Origin: Sclerotiophoma versabilis
Taxonomy: Eukaryota; Ascomycota; Dothideomycetes; Pleosporales; Didymellaceae
Length of the DNA stretch: 64,000 nucleotides
Direction of reading: 5' to 3'
NCBI GenBank assembly: GCA_012274445.1
Contig: JAAROD010000015.1
Span: 2,046,001-2,110,000 of the forward strand
Part shown: positions 1-12,598 of the stretch, in pieces
Numbering within the stretch: position 1 is the stretch's first letter
How the letters are laid out: each line of letters begins with the position of its first letter
The notes under the pieces: generated by a model
Database searches by the model: none
What the model was told of the DNA's origin: nothing
The model's input: the letters and a program-made list of their open reading frames with translations, nothing else
Position numbers and translations under genes: made by a program

Positions 1-2919
1 CCCCTCAGGTCATTGGAGGTCTGCTCGATGTTGATTGCGACGAAAGCATTATCAAGGGCCTGCTCGCTTCAGTCACACCTTCCTCGATTCCCATCGATGA
101 ACTTGTCGCTGAGGTAGAGTCGCGCAATCGTCTCAAGCTTCTCTTGCCTTTCTTGGAGCAGACTCTGGCCGCCGGCAATCAGCAGCAGGCCGTCTACAAC
201 GCCCTGGCTAAGATTTACATCGACTCCAACAACAACCCCGAGAAGTTCCTCAAGGAGAACGATCAGTACGACACCCTGACCGTCGGTAAATATTGCGAGA
301 AACGCGATCCCAATCTTGCGGTTATTTGTTACTCGAAGGGTCAGAATGACCTCGAGCTTGTCAACATCACCAACGAGAACGCTATGTTCAAGGCTCAAGC
401 TCGATACCTGCTTGACCGAGCGGAGTCCGAGATATGGGACTTTGTCCTGAGCGATAACAACATGCATCGCCGGTCTTTGGTCGACCAGGTCACCTCTGTC
501 GCTGTGGTAAGTACCTCCCTTGCCTCGATTGCTTTACGTGGGACTCTCGAGTTCGCCATTTTTGACTTGGTTTGCTGCTTTGAGTACTTCCCTGGCCCTC
601 TTTGTATCTCCAGCCCAACATTGGGGTTTCCGATTTCCACACTATCGACCTCCAGATTGATGTCTTGACAACCTCCGGGGCACTGGTGGGGATTTTCGAT
701 TCTGGACATTGCGCAGACTCGTTTCATTTATTTATCCCCATCCTTACGTCTCTGATTATACATTGACTAACTCCACATTAGCCTGAATCTACCGATCCAG
801 ACAAGGTCAGCGTTGCCGTCAAGGCGTTCATTACAAATGACATGCCCGCTGAGCTCATTGATTTGCTCGAGAAGATCTTGCTCGAGCCTACGACCTTCAG
901 TGACAACCCATCCTTACAGAACCTGCTTATGCTCACCGCATGCAAGTCCGACCGTGGACGAGTTGCGGGATACATTCAGCAACTTGAGGCGTACACACCA
1001 GAAGATATCGCTCAGCAGTGTATCGAGGTGGGCATGCACGATGAGGCGTTCGAGATCTACAAGAAGCACGGCCAGCATGTTGATGCTGTCAACGTCCTGG
1101 TTGATCACATTGTCAGCATTGACCGTGCTCAAGAATACGCCGATCGCGTGGATGCGCCGGAAGTTTGGAGCAGAGTTGCAAAGGCTCAGCTGGACGGTCT
1201 TCGTGTCACTGACTCGATCGAGTCTTACATCCGCGCTGGAGACGCATCGAACTTCCTCGAGGTTATTGAGGTTGCCACTCACGCAGGCAAGGACGAGGAT
1301 CTTATCAAGTTCTTGAGGATGGCTCGCAAGACACAGCGCGAGGTCCCTATCGATACCGCTCTGGCTTTCTGCTTCGCTCGCACCAACCAGCTGTCAGAGC
1401 TTGAGGACTTCCTCCGCGGAACCAACGTCGCCGATGTCGAGGCATCTGGTGACAAGGCTTACGAGGAGGGCTACCATGAGGCGGCCAAGATCTTCTTCAC
1501 CAGCATATCCAACTGGGCTAAGCTCGCTACCACTCTTGTGCACCTCGAGGACTACCAGGCTGCCGTTGAATGTGCTCGCAAGGCGAACAGCGTAAAGGTT
1601 TGGAGAGAGGTCAACGAGGCCTGCGTTGCCAAGAAGGAATTCCGCCTTGCCCAGATCTGTGGTCTTAACCTAATTGTCCACGCTGAGGAACTTTCCGAAC
1701 TCGTCAAGCAGTACGAGCGCAACGGCTACTTTGATGAGCTCATCGCCCTTCTGGAGGCCGGTCTAGGTCTCGAGCGGGCTCACATGGGAATGTTTACAGA
1801 GTTGGGTATTGCTCTCGCCAAGTACCATCCGGAGCGTGTCATGGAGCACCTACGCCTGTTCTGGTCTCGCATTAACATCCCCAAGATGATTCGGGCCACT
1901 GAGGAAGCCCATCTGTGGCCCGAACTTATCTTCTTGTACGTCCACTACGATGAGTTTGACAATGCCGCTCTAGCCATGATGGAGCGTGCCTCCGACGCCT
2001 GGGAGCACCAGGCATTCAAGGACATCATTGTCAAGGCCAGTAACGTCGAAATCTACTATCGCGCATTGGGTTTCTACCTTGAGGAGCAGCCAACTTTGAT
2101 GACCGACCTGCTGCAAGCGCTTACTCCTAGGATTGACGTCAACCGGGTTGTCCGCATGTTTCTCAAGAGTGATAACATCCCTCTTATCAAGCCTTTCCTC
2201 TTGAATGTTCAGTCCCAGAACAAGCGTGAGGTCAACAACGCCCTCAACGACTTGTTGATTGAGGAGGAGGACTACAAGACACTACGCGACTCGGTCAACA
2301 ACTACGACAACTATGATGCTATGGATCTTGCTCAGCGTCTCGAGAAGCACGAGCTGGTCTTCTTCCGCCAGATCGCGGCAGACATCTACCGCAAGAACAA
2401 GCGATGGGACAAATCAATTGCCCTCTCAAAGCAAGACAAGCTGTTCAAGGATGCCATCGAGACGTCTGCAATTTCTCAGAAGTCCGAAATTGTGGAGGAC
2501 CTACTCCGTTACGTAAGTGTTCATATATTCTCAAGTTTGATACTTCGTGCTAACACTTCTGGCAGTTCGTCGATGTTGGTAGCCGCGAGTGCTACGTTGG
2601 TATGCTGTATGCTTGTTACGACCTCATTCGTCCTGATGTCATCTTGGAGATGTCATGGCGCAATGGTCTTCACGATTTCACGATGCCGTATATGATTAAC
2701 CTCTTGTCTCGCCAGACTGCGGCTATTGAGCTGCTGACGAAGGACAACGAGGAGCGCAAGGCTCGCGAGGTATCGCAGCAGAAGAAGGAGGACGACACTC
2801 CAATCCTCGGCTCCCGCCTCATGCTTACGCAAGGCCCTATTGCCTCCGCACCGTCTCCTGGTCCTTACGGCCAAGCTAACGGGATCGCACCTCAACCAAC
2901 GGGTTATCGGGGCTTCTAG
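1..2919 (+). CDS. CHC1: Clathrin heavy chain, C-terminal half (partial, 5' end outside window)
   Basis: This is the heavy chain of the clathrin triskelion, which coats vesicles at the plasma membrane and trans-Golgi/endosomes. The reading frame is open from base 3 (PQVIGGLLDVDC...), so the N-terminal beta-propeller and proximal leg lie to the left. Exons are 1-506, 782-2512 and 2566-2919, giving about 862 residues of a protein that is normally near 1680. The visible part consists of clathrin heavy chain alpha-helical repeats, with family phrases such as QLEAYTPEDIAQQCIE and MELYEK-like helices, and ends in the trimerization region (RQTAAIELL) followed by a Gly/Pro-rich tail typical of fungi. 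The first intron (275 nt) is unusually long for this window; the second is 53 nt. Identity is secure. Confidence 0.97.
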
Positions 2920-5725
2920 AGTGACTGGCGGTGATAGATGATGTTGACGGTCTTGCATGAAGGAGATGGCAGGTGATTGCTTTCGATCTACATATTGATC
3001 TTTTGGTAGGACATGCAAAAGCGAGTGCATTCCTGGTTAGTAGGCAACAATGTACTCTAAAGGCGTTCAATGGCGGTTTCCTGGTCTGCATGGTTACCAG
3101 GCATTCTCAGCCTATGTACACTACCTAATCAGTGCTTTTTGATACTCTGATGTGCTACAGAAGTGCTGGTTGCAGCATCGTTGCTACAACCCTTCTTAAC
3201 CCACTGCAGCAGCTATAGAAGTTATCGTAGCCTTTAGAGATATAATTGGGTCGCCAACAGCCTGCAACAGGCACTGGTTGCCTCACGTGGTTTCTTGCCC
3301 ACGCTCTCATGTTGTGATGAAGGTTAGGTGCAGGAATTTTCCAATACCTGGATTTAACGGAGTTAGTCGAACCGGATTCACTGAGCGACTGTAAGCCGAT
3401 AAGTATGTAGACGACTACAAAGCTTTCTGTTGATATCAAATAATTGCTTGGAGCCCTAATTGCAAGTATCGCCTGATAGCGTTTGCCTGACTAGCACCGA
3501 GCCCAGAAGATTCGTCAACACGATGGAATACGTAAGAGAGCAACCGCCAACCTAGAGGGACCTATGCAGATGGAATTGGAAAAGCAAGTCAATGCAAGCC
3601 TCAAGGACAAGGAAGGTGACCAGAGAGCAGCTCACTGCCAAGGAGAGAGACATTGGGACTCGGCAGAGCAGAGCCAATGCCACACCGGCAGTGGGACCTA
3701 GCACATCCCCAGAATCGAAGTTAACGCACCAGATGAGGGCAACATCGTCTATCGAATCTCAGAGCATTATTGAGCCATAGTGGTGAGAGACGAAGCCAAG
3801 ACTGCGCGGAAGCTCAACAACAAGAGAGCGTTGAAGGGCTTGGAGAAGTGAGCTTCACCAACGAGACCTGTAGCGAGAGAGGAGCCTGAAGAGGAGCCCA
3901 TACTGAGCAAGTTGGAGAAAGTAGAGGAAGGAAAGGTGTTGCAGTGGGCAATTTTTACAAGTGCCGAAGGAATCGGATACAACTACATAATTCTTGTTTT
4001 CTTAGGAGGTACTCAATGTCAATTCATAAGCCATCTGCAACCTAACAAAAGCCGCTTAGACCTACAGTGGCCCCTGCACATTCAAGCTACCAAGCGAAGG
4101 CTGCGATTCTTGGATTTGGTAGAGGTAGTCAGTACTGATCTCTAGACCACGTGCCACGGCTGAATTTCTGAAGACTACAATGCATGTCGTAGATGGGGGA
4201 ATGCAACAAGGATGGACTGCCTACAGCAAAAGTTCAACAATTGTCAAACGTGGATTGGGAACTTACAAAAGCCGGAAATGGCTTTGTCTGACCTTCTTTT
4301 CAGATGGAGAGCTCACGGTCTTCGCTCGGTTGCTCGGTGGATTGAGGTGCCAAGGGCCCAAGGCGTACGGCGGATCCGCGTTTGTTTGACGAAGCCGCAT
4401 CCACTGCTGCATGATCTCCGCCAAGTCGTCTCCCACTACGATTCGTGTAGAAAACTTCCAGATCCAGCCATTCAGTGCACGGAACGACTCATCGTGAGCG
4501 GGATCCCCACAAGGCCGACACAATGGCTGGATAAGCTCTCAAGCAATTCACACCGGTCGCTGGATGGGACCTGAAAAACTAGGCATTTTGCCCAGAAGTT
4601 TCGACCCCTTCTTGGTCCAGGCAGCGAAACTGGTTGTGCAGCACTCGCACCGAGATGGTCGAGGTTGCGTAAGGTGGGCGCAGACGGGCAACAGCCGAGT
4701 CCCGACTTGTTCTCGACGCCATGCAGGTACGCGCGCAGTACAGGCAAGAACCGGAAAGGCGTACCACAACGAGGACATATCTCGGGCCGTCAGCAGATGC
4801 TGCGAGCATGTTACTCGGTTATAGTGCGCTTGACCGACGTGCGCCGAAGCAAAGCGGACCTTGTCATGGGAGGAGAGGGATTTCTCCGCAGACGTTCCAC
4901 ATTGCCGAGCTATACCCAACAAATGTTGTGGGACGGAAAATAGCATGCAGGCAAGCAGAAAACGTGAGGGCTGGCGGGCGGGATTGGGGTGCGTATGCCG
5001 CGGTTGAGCTGGACCGAGCGGTGAGCGCCAGTGTGTAGGAAGCGTTTGGATGAGCAGTGGGCCAGTAAAGTCGAACGGCTTGGCTCCATGTTGCAAACGC
5101 CGCTGCGTGCGTGGGGTGGGCAGAGAAGGTTTTATGTCCGTTCGACGCCCCGGCATGGGCGCAGGGTGGGTGTGTGGTGGCATGTGGCATGGCGGGGCTG
5201 TTCCTGAGGCTTTGGCAATATCTTTTACAGGAAGCGTGACAGCATGGATGATGTGAGCGTGGGCCGGGGGGGGGTTCGCGCGGGGACTTATCGACAAAGC
5301 TCGAGGTCTGGCGAGGGGCAGATGCTCGGAGCAGCAACAGCTTCACCGGCGATCCAACCGCCAGAGCGTGCAGCAGCGCGCCGTTGCTGAGGGTGCTGGA
5401 GCCGGACAGATGCCATCATCGCTTCGTCGGTCTGCCAGATAAGGGTTTCAAGTGCATCTAGAGGCCTCGCGTACTGTAGCTCGACCAATTCCACGTCTAT
5501 CTTGAGATGCACATCACCTGGGAGCTGCAGCCCATTCGTGGCCCGCCGCAAGCTCCGTTGCTCTTGCCTGCATGGGACTGGCCGACGGTCACGACGACAT
5601 CAAGTGCGGGTCCTCAAGTGCGTGTTTCGCTCTGGTCTTGGCCCTCCAGCTCCCCTAGGTCGCTGTTTTGGGATTAAAGTTGCACTGCTCCCAGTGACTC
5701 GTAGCAAGCCCAGCCCGATACCGCC
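2920..5725. other. Intergenic spacer, no supported gene
   Basis: This 2.9 kb stretch separates clathrin from pyruvate carboxylase. It holds only short unsupported ORFs in several frames. The part from about 3150 to 4150 has short Lys/Glu/Arg-rich coding-like fragments broken by stops, which could be an old decayed transposon, but I recognise no transposase motif. The part from about 4550 to 5300 is GC-rich and carries a G9-10 run near 5263; its 249-residue minus-strand ORF (4548-5297) is Pro/His/Arg-rich and looks like a compositional artefact. Confidence 0.6.
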
Positions 5726-5732
5726 TATATAG
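5726..5732 (+). promoter_or_regulatory. Putative TATA box of pyruvate carboxylase
   Basis: TATATAG lies about 100 nt upstream of the chosen ATG at 5830. A pyrimidine-rich tract (about 5761-5815), common in highly expressed filamentous-fungal promoters, sits between them. Assigned by position and sequence only. Confidence 0.5.
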
Positions 5733-5829
5733 TTTCCCTCGCCCGGTACCCTTGGTCCAGCAATCTCTCCTCCCCCTCCTCCCATCCCTACTCCCCTCCC
5801 TACCTAATATCACACTGCAGTCATCCAGC

Positions 5830-8800
5830 ATGACGACGCTTGCAGTTGACAAGAACGCCTCGAGCGCCATCGACGAGAACGATTTTGACGATGAGCATGG
5901 CGAGCACCACCCCCACAGGAACTCAGTCCACCACAGGCTGCGAGCAAGCAGCTCCATCATGCAGCTGAAGAAGCTCCTGGGTACGTAGCCGCTGCACTCA
6001 ATGCCTCCTGTCGGCCTCCCGGGCCCCTCTAACAGCTCGCCCAGTCGCCAACCGAGGAGAAATCCCCATCAGAATCTTCCGTACCGCCCACGAGCTGTCG
6101 CTGCACACAGTCGCAGTCTACAGTCATGAGGACCGCCTCAGCATGCACAGGCAGAAGGCCGATGAGGCCTACGAGATTGGACAGCGCGGGCAGTACACAC
6201 CCGTTGGTGCCTACCTCGCCGGCGACGAGATCATCAAGATCGCGGTCGAGCACAACGTCAACATGATCCACCCTGGTTATGGATTCCTGTCAGAGAATGC
6301 CGGCTTTGCTCGCGCTGTTGAGAAGGCTGGTCTGATCGTAAGTTCTGCCCCCCCCAGTATCCGCTTTGTTTACCCTATGACGAAATGGGTGGAGGGGTCG
6401 CGATTGCCAATCGCAGCTGTTGAGCGTATCTGTGCTCGGAGAAGCTGTAGCGGGGCCGCCGGCCGTCCGCGGTCCACCGAGCCAGCCCTGTTGTGCTATC
6501 TTTGCAGCGCGGCGCGTCGGCGACCCAAGAAACCTTGGGAGTCATTTCAATTGCAATTCTGCATTGGCAGTTCGGCGCTGCAGCGGAGGCTTACAATTTC
6601 CTCTAGTTCGTAGGGCCCTCGCCCGATACCATTGACGCACTCGGCGACAAGGTCTCTGCGAGACGGTTGGCTATCAAGTGCAATGTCCCTGTTGTGCCGG
6701 GAACACCAGACCCTGTTGAGAAGTACGAGGATGTCAGGGCGTTTACCGATGAGTTCGGCTTCCCGATCATCATCAAGGCCGCTTTCGGCGGTGGTGGTCG
6801 TGGTATGCGTGTAGTGCGTAAGCAAGAGGACCTCGAGGATGCCTTCGCACGAGCGACATCAGAAGCCAAGTCGGCTTTCGGCAATGGCACCGTCTTCGTC
6901 GAGCGCTTCCTTGACAAGCCCAAGCACATTGAGGTCCAGCTTCTCGGTGACAACCAAGGCAACGTCGTTCACTTGTATGAGCGTGACTGCTCCGTACAGC
7001 GTCGTCACCAGAAGGTCGTTGAGATTGCACCTGCTAAGGATCTGCCAATTGAGACCCGCGATGCTATCCTGGCTGATGCTGTCCGGCTGGCTCAGTCAGT
7101 CAAGTACCGCAATGCCGGTACCGCTGAGTTCTTGGTCGACCAGCAGAACAGGTACTACTTCATTGGTAAGCCGACAGGTTCATCCTTGGAAGCCCAAAGG
7201 CTAACGTAATATACAGAGATCAACCCCCGTATCCAGGTCGAGCACACCATCACTGAGGAGATCACTGGTATCGATATTGTCGCTGCTCAGATTCAGATTG
7301 CCGCTGGTGCATCTCTCGAGCAGCTTGGTCTGACCCAGGACCACATCTCCACTCGCGGTTTCGCTTTCCAGTGCCGTATCACCACAGAAGACCCCTCCCA
7401 GTCGTTCGCCCCGGACACTGGTAAGATCGAGGTCTACCGTTCCGCTGGCGGTAACGGTGTTCGGTATGTTGACTACCTCCAGGGATCACTATGATCCCAC
7501 ACATTTCTGGAACCACGAACTAACGATACGACAGTCTTGATGGAGGCAATGGATTTGCCGGTGCTATCATCACTCCTCACTACGACTCCATGTTGGTCAA
7601 GTGCACATGCCGTGGCTCCACATACGAGATTGCCCGCCGAAAGATGCTTCGTGCGCTGGTTGAGTTCCGTATCCGTGGTGTCAAGACCAACATTCCCTTC
7701 TTGATCAAGCTCCTCACACACCCTACCTTTGTTGAAGGCCAGTGCTGGACAACTTTCATTGACGACACTCCTGCGCTCTTCGACCTCATTGGCTCCCAGA
7801 ACCGTGCTCAGAAGCTTCTTGCCTACCTTGGTGATCTCGCTGTCAACGGCAGTCAGATCAAGGGGCAGATCGGCGAGCCCAAGTTCAAGGGTGAAATTCC
7901 CATTCCCGTTCTCACCGACAGTAGCGGCAACAAGATCGACACCTCTAAGCCATGCGAGAAGGGTTGGAGGAACATCCTCCTCAAGGAGGGTCCTGAGGGC
8001 TTTGCGAAGGCTGTCCGTAACAACAAGGGCTGCCTCATTATGGATACCACATGGCGTGATGCCCACCAGTCGCTCCTCGCCACCCGTGTGCGAACCGTTG
8101 ACCTGCTCAACATCGCCAAGGAGACCAGCTACGCTTACTCAAACGCCTGGGCTCTGGAGTGCTGGGGTGGTGCCACTTTCGATGTTGCCATGCGCTTCCT
8201 GTACGAGGATCCTTGGGAACGCCTGAGGAAGATGCGCAAGCTTGTGCCCAACATTCCTTTCCAGATGCTTCTTCGTGGCGCCAACGGTGTTGCGTACTCT
8301 TCTCTTCCTGACAACGCCATCTTCCACTTCTGTGAGCAGGCCAAGAAGAACGGTGTCGACATCTTCCGTGTCTTCGATGCCCTTAACGACGTTGAGCAGC
8401 TCGAGGTTGGTATCAAGGCTGTTCTCAAGGCTGGTGGTGTTGCTGAGGGCACCGTCTGCTACTCGTAAGTTTTTTGGCCTTCCACAAAACTGATTATACT
8501 AACTCTACTTAGCGGTGACATGCTCAACCCCAAGAAGAAGTACAACCTCGCGTACTACCTTGACCTTGTAGGCAAGTTGGTCAACATGGGCATCCACGTG
8601 CTCGGTGTGAAGGATAGTAAGTTCTCATGTTCTCGCCTTGTTGTATCAGGCGCTAACAAATTTCGCAGTGGCCGGTGTGCTGAAGCCTCGCGCTGCTCGT
8701 CTCCTCATTGGTGCCATCCGTGAGAAGTACCCCGACCTGCCCATCCATGTCCACACCCACGATTCAGCAGGTACCGGTGTCGCTTCTATGGTTGCTTGCG

Positions 8801-10031
8801 CTGAAGCTGGTGCCGATGGTATCGATGCTGCCATTGACAGCATGTCTGGTATGACTTCGCAGCCCAGCATTGGTGCCATTCTTGCCTCTCTCGAGGGCAC
8901 CGACTTCGAGGCTGGCCTCGATGCTCACGCCATCCGCAGCCTTGACGCATACTGGGCTCAGCTTCGTCTCGTGTACTCGCCTTTCGAGGCTGGCCTCACC
9001 GGTCCCGACCCCGAGGTCTACGAGCACGAAATCCCAGGTGGCCAGCTCACCAACCTCATCTTCCAGGCCTCGCAGCAGGGTCTTGGTGAGCAGTGGGCTC
9101 AGACCAAGAAGGCGTACGAGCAGGCCAACGACTTGCTCGGGGACATCGTCAAGGTCACACCTACTTCCAAGGTCGTTGGTGACTTGGCTCAGTTCATGGT
9201 CTCTAACAAGCTCTCTTACGACGATGTGCTCAGCAAGGCCGAGCAGCTTGACTTCCCATCCTCAGTCCTGGAATTTTTCGAGGGTCTGATGGGTCAGCCA
9301 TACGGCGGCTTCCCTGAGCCTCTTCGCTCACAGGCACTCCGTGACCGTAGGAAGATGGACAAGCGCCCTGGTCTGTACCTCGACCCCGTTGACATTGCCA
9401 AGGTCAAGTCCGATCTCAAGAGCAAGTGGGGCGATGCTACCGAGTGCGATGTTGCATCCTCCATTATGTACCCCAAGGTCTTCGAGGACTACAAGAAGTG
9501 GACCACGAAGTACGGTGATCTATCTGTTCTGCCCACACGCTACTTCTTGTCGCGTCCTGAGATCGGCGAGGAGTTCCACGTCGAGCTCGAGAAGGGTAAG
9601 GTGCTCATCCTCAAGCTCCTTGCTGTCGGACCTCTGTCCGAGCAGACCGGTCTGCGTGAGGTCTTCTATGAGATGAACGGAGAGACCCGTACCGTCACTG
9701 TTGAGGACCAGCACGCCGCCATTGAGAACATCTCCAGGCCCAAGGCCGATCCCACAGACAGCAGCCAGATCGGTGCACCAATGTCTGGTGTACTGGTTGA
9801 GGTTCGTGTCCACGATGGCAGCGAGGTCAAGAAGGGCGACCCAGTTGCTATCCTCAGCGCCATGAAGATGGTATGTATTCTCCAGGTCCATATCCGTCAT
9901 AGACAGCGTGCTAACAATTATACTAGGAAATGGTCATCTCCGCGCCTCACTCTGGTAAGGTCGGCAACTTGTCAGTTCGTGAGGGCGACTCTGTCGACTC
10001 TGGCGATCTTGTCTGCAAGCTTGTCAAGTAG
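5830..10031 (+). CDS. PYC1: Pyruvate carboxylase (cytosolic, biotin-dependent)
   Basis: It carboxylates pyruvate to oxaloacetate using ATP, bicarbonate and biotin, an anaplerotic and gluconeogenic step that is cytosolic in fungi. Eight exons: 5830-5980, 6045-6337, 6607-7165, 7217-7463, 7535-8464, 8513-8616, 8669-9870 and 9927-10031; 1196 residues, full length for the family. The order is biotin carboxylase (VANRGEIPIR near residue 50, Gly-rich ATP loop GGGGRGMR, EINPRIQVEH), carboxyltransferase (DTTWRDAHQS, VKDMAGVLKP) and a C-terminal biotin carrier domain with AMKME. The biotinylated Lys codon is 9865-9867, and the last intron splits the motif between Met and Glu. Intron 2 is 269 nt, the others 48-71 nt. 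There is no mitochondrial presequence. The ATG at 5830 is preceded by a TATA-like box and a CT-rich tract. Confidence 0.97.
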
Positions 10032-11049
10032 ATAGGACAGATGGAAAAGCGTGTTTGATGAGGGTGTCCACTATACCTGCAAGGACTGGGCACCTGTTAT
10101 GACTTTCCTTGCGCACCGAATGAGTATGGTACATAGTATGAATGACGTTTATTATTATTATTATTATTATAATACGTGCTCTGTCTATCTTGCATATTGC
10201 TGAAGGTACTTGAGGCTGATTTGCAAACTCTTCTACAATATGACAAAGTCTCTGAAGACTACAATGACCTTCTATTGCCTCGATGTTGGAATCGATTTTG
10301 TGTATTACACGAGATTCCATCTTTGAAGGTTCGGGAGGTATTCACAATTCATATGTAAGTTATCCACCATCTTAAAAGCCTTCTGAAGAATACGATATTC
10401 TCGTTTGTCATGTCCGCGTTTTCGATGCGAGCGCCGAGTCCTTCACAGCACGCGCGCTAGCACAGTAACGCCCGACACTGCAGTTGCACCAAAACTCCTT
10501 ACGTATGATACTGCTATCTATTTGCTATCTTTCCAACTTATACTCGGGGTATCTCGGTCTGCATTGTAAGTCTCAAGTCTATCGTACATGTCTCAACTCG
10601 AGACCTGACGTTGGCATCGGGGCACACTACACCGAACTCCAGATTAGCTACCCCAGACTCCAAGAAATGCACTCCACGGTTATCCCAGGCTTAAGCAAGC
10701 CTTCCCCTGCTCCGGAAACACCCATTGCGATTTGCAGGACCCATGCACGTTCGCTTCGTTGGCTTCGTGTCCCTTGACCCGCAAACATCGGGTGATTTCG
10801 GACCCGCATGGTAATCGCGTCACTACCGCAGCCGACCCACGACACGAAGCTTATTCTGACCCCGGACGACGGTCCGCAGCGAGCAAGCGACAGTACGCTG
10901 ACTACCTCCTGCATCCCTTTTGGGCATGCCGTCCCGTAGTCAAGCTTTTGCTGACATTCGATCTGTATCCACATCTCCACAGTCCCGTCGAGAAGGTATT
11001 CCGCCATCCAGGCTTTGCTCAATATGGTAACTCAATCGATAGCACTGCT
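10032..11049. other. Intergenic region between convergent genes
   Basis: This 1 kb spacer lies between the 3' ends of pyruvate carboxylase and the minus-strand kinase, and should hold both 3' UTRs. Apart from an ATT microsatellite at 10149-10172 I see only short unsupported ORFs. Confidence 0.6.
10149..10172. repeat. (ATT)n microsatellite
   Basis: About eight copies of ATT in the presumed 3' UTR or downstream region of pyruvate carboxylase. Confidence 0.9.
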
Positions 11050-12336
11050 TCACATACCACCAAAGTCCAACTTCCTTGCAACCTTGTCAACTCTGCCAGC
11101 ACCCGCAGGAGTCTCACCTCCCTTCCTCTTCAGATCCTCGCCCTCTTTCTTTATGCCTCCGCCTTCATTAGGTAAATTCTCTTTCTTTGTAGGCCGTGGT
11201 GCAGAAGTCCAGTACCGGTGCTTCAGCGCTTGTTCGGCGGTCAAGCGTTTCTGCGGATCCATAGCCAGCATGCCTCTCACCATATCAATACCATCATCAC
11301 CGAGCAAGGGTAGGCGGCCTCTCCACCAGCTGAGTGGCTGCGGAAGCTTGACGGCGCTGCGGTTTGGTGGCGGCTGATAGTACCTCAATGAGCCCACGCC
11401 GGGCCAGGACTCTTCAGTGGGCGTACCGAAGACGTCGACTATGACGGCGAGTTGCTGCATATCCGTCTCACTGGGGAGAAAGAATTGGCGCAGTGCGAGC
11501 TCGGCAATTACGCAGCCGACAGACCACATGTCGACGTTGCCACCATAATGAAGGCACCCGTAGAGCAGTTCTGGGGGACGGTAGAAGCGCGTGATTACGT
11601 TGGAAGTCATTTTTGCGCCCGGATCAGCGAAGGAACGGGCGAGACCGAAATCTGCCAGTTTGACGGTGTTGTCAGCGGCAATGAGCAGGTTGTTGCCCTT
11701 GATATCGCGGTGGAGGACGTGGTTGGCGTGGCAGAACCAGATGGCTTGGCAGAGCATGTTGGACCAGGCTTTGATGTCGGCGTTGCTATATGTAATGCTT
11801 TTGTTCTTCCATAAGCCTTCGAGATCGCCCAGAGGTAGGTGTTCAAGCACGAGGGAGAGGTTCTGATCCTTTGTACTGAAAACGGCATGCAGCTTTATGA
11901 TATTCGGGTGCGAGAGCTCGGAGAGATATTTAATTTCGCGGATGGCGTCCATGGCAATGCCGTCTTTGAAGTCAGCGTTGAGCTTGATCTTCTTGATAGC
12001 GACCAACTTGGCGGGATCGGTTCGATAGTGACCTGCATAGACAATGGCGTATGTTCCTTCACCAAGACGCGCTCCGGACACGAACTGTGAGCGAATTGCA
12101 TCGTTCATCTGCTCGGCCATATCCGTCTCTCCTCCATCGATGGGCGTGTTCGTGATGGTGGTGCCGGCAGGGGGCTTCGTTAGGCGCGAGAGGCCGGAGA
12201 GAGCTCTGGCTCTGTCGGGTATCGCAGGGTGCGAACCTGGGAGGTTAGGCCGTGGGCTCAACGCGGCGGGCGAGGAGACGCCCATGGTGAGCGTTGGGTC
12301 GTGTTGAGCTTGGGGTGAGCTTGGGGTGAGGCGCAA
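11050..12336 (-). CDS. KIN28: Cyclin-dependent kinase, CDK7/Kin28 type (TFIIH CTD kinase)
   Basis: Single-exon Ser/Thr kinase of 428 residues. Kin28/CDK7 with its cyclin forms the TFIIH kinase module, which phosphorylates the RNA polymerase II C-terminal domain. Motifs in order: glycine loop LGEGTYAIVY (near residue 90), VAIKKIK with the ATP Lys, the PSTAIRE-equivalent AIREIKYL, catalytic loop HRDIKGNNLL, DFGLARSF, activation segment MTSNVITRFYRPPELL, and the C-lobe SAPRPTKKENLP characteristic of CDK7 orthologs. The catalytic loop has Gly where most CDKs have Pro (HRDxKP), and the P+1 loop reads RFYRPPE instead of RWYRAPE. An N-terminal extension of about 85 residues precedes the kinase. A second in-frame ATG at 12285 could be the true start. 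Divergent from the U2B'' gene, 262 bp apart. Confidence 0.85.
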   Translation of the reverse strand: MRLTPSSPQAQHDPTLTMGVSSPAALSPRPNLPGSHPAIPDRARALSGLSRLTKPPAGTTITNTPIDGGETDMAEQMNDAIRSQFVSGARLGEGTYAIVYAGHYRTDPAKLVAIKKIKLNADFKDGIAMDAIREIKYLSELSHPNIIKLHAVFSTKDQNLSLVLEHLPLGDLEGLWKNKSITYSNADIKAWSNMLCQAIWFCHANHVLHRDIKGNNLLIAADNTVKLADFGLARSFADPGAKMTSNVITRFYRPPELLYGCLHYGGNVDMWSVGCVIAELALRQFFLPSETDMQQLAVIVDVFGTPTEESWPGVGSLRYYQPPPNRSAVKLPQPLSWWRGRLPLLGDDGIDMVRGMLAMDPQKRLTAEQALKHRYWTSAPRPTKKENLPNEGGGIKKEGEDLKRKGGETPAGAGRVDKVARKLDFGGM

Positions 12337-12598
12337 CCGAGATAGTGGGTGAATGCCGGGGCTTGATGGATTAGTAAACCTGGGTCATAGTCGCCGGTTT
12401 TGTTCGCTCCCCTGTCGTTCCTTCTCTTTCTCTGGACCCTGTGTGTGTTGTCGAGGCAGTTGCCATGGTTGTTGACGTACGGACTGCGGGCAATGCGGCG
12501 AGCACGCACGTCCCCGAACTTTCGACTTGGCGCGACGACGGCGGACGCGATTTCTGCGGGGAGCTCTCACCACCGAGACATCCGCACAATCACCCATC

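Noticed and set aside
4548..5297. 249-codon minus-strand ORF
   Set aside because: Pro/His/Arg-rich with no domain and open plus-strand frames opposite it; compositional.
7473..8066. 197-codon ORF antisense to pyruvate carboxylase
   Set aside because: Mirror of the carboxylase coding frame. Similar shadows lie opposite clathrin (69-467, 914-1282) and other genes.
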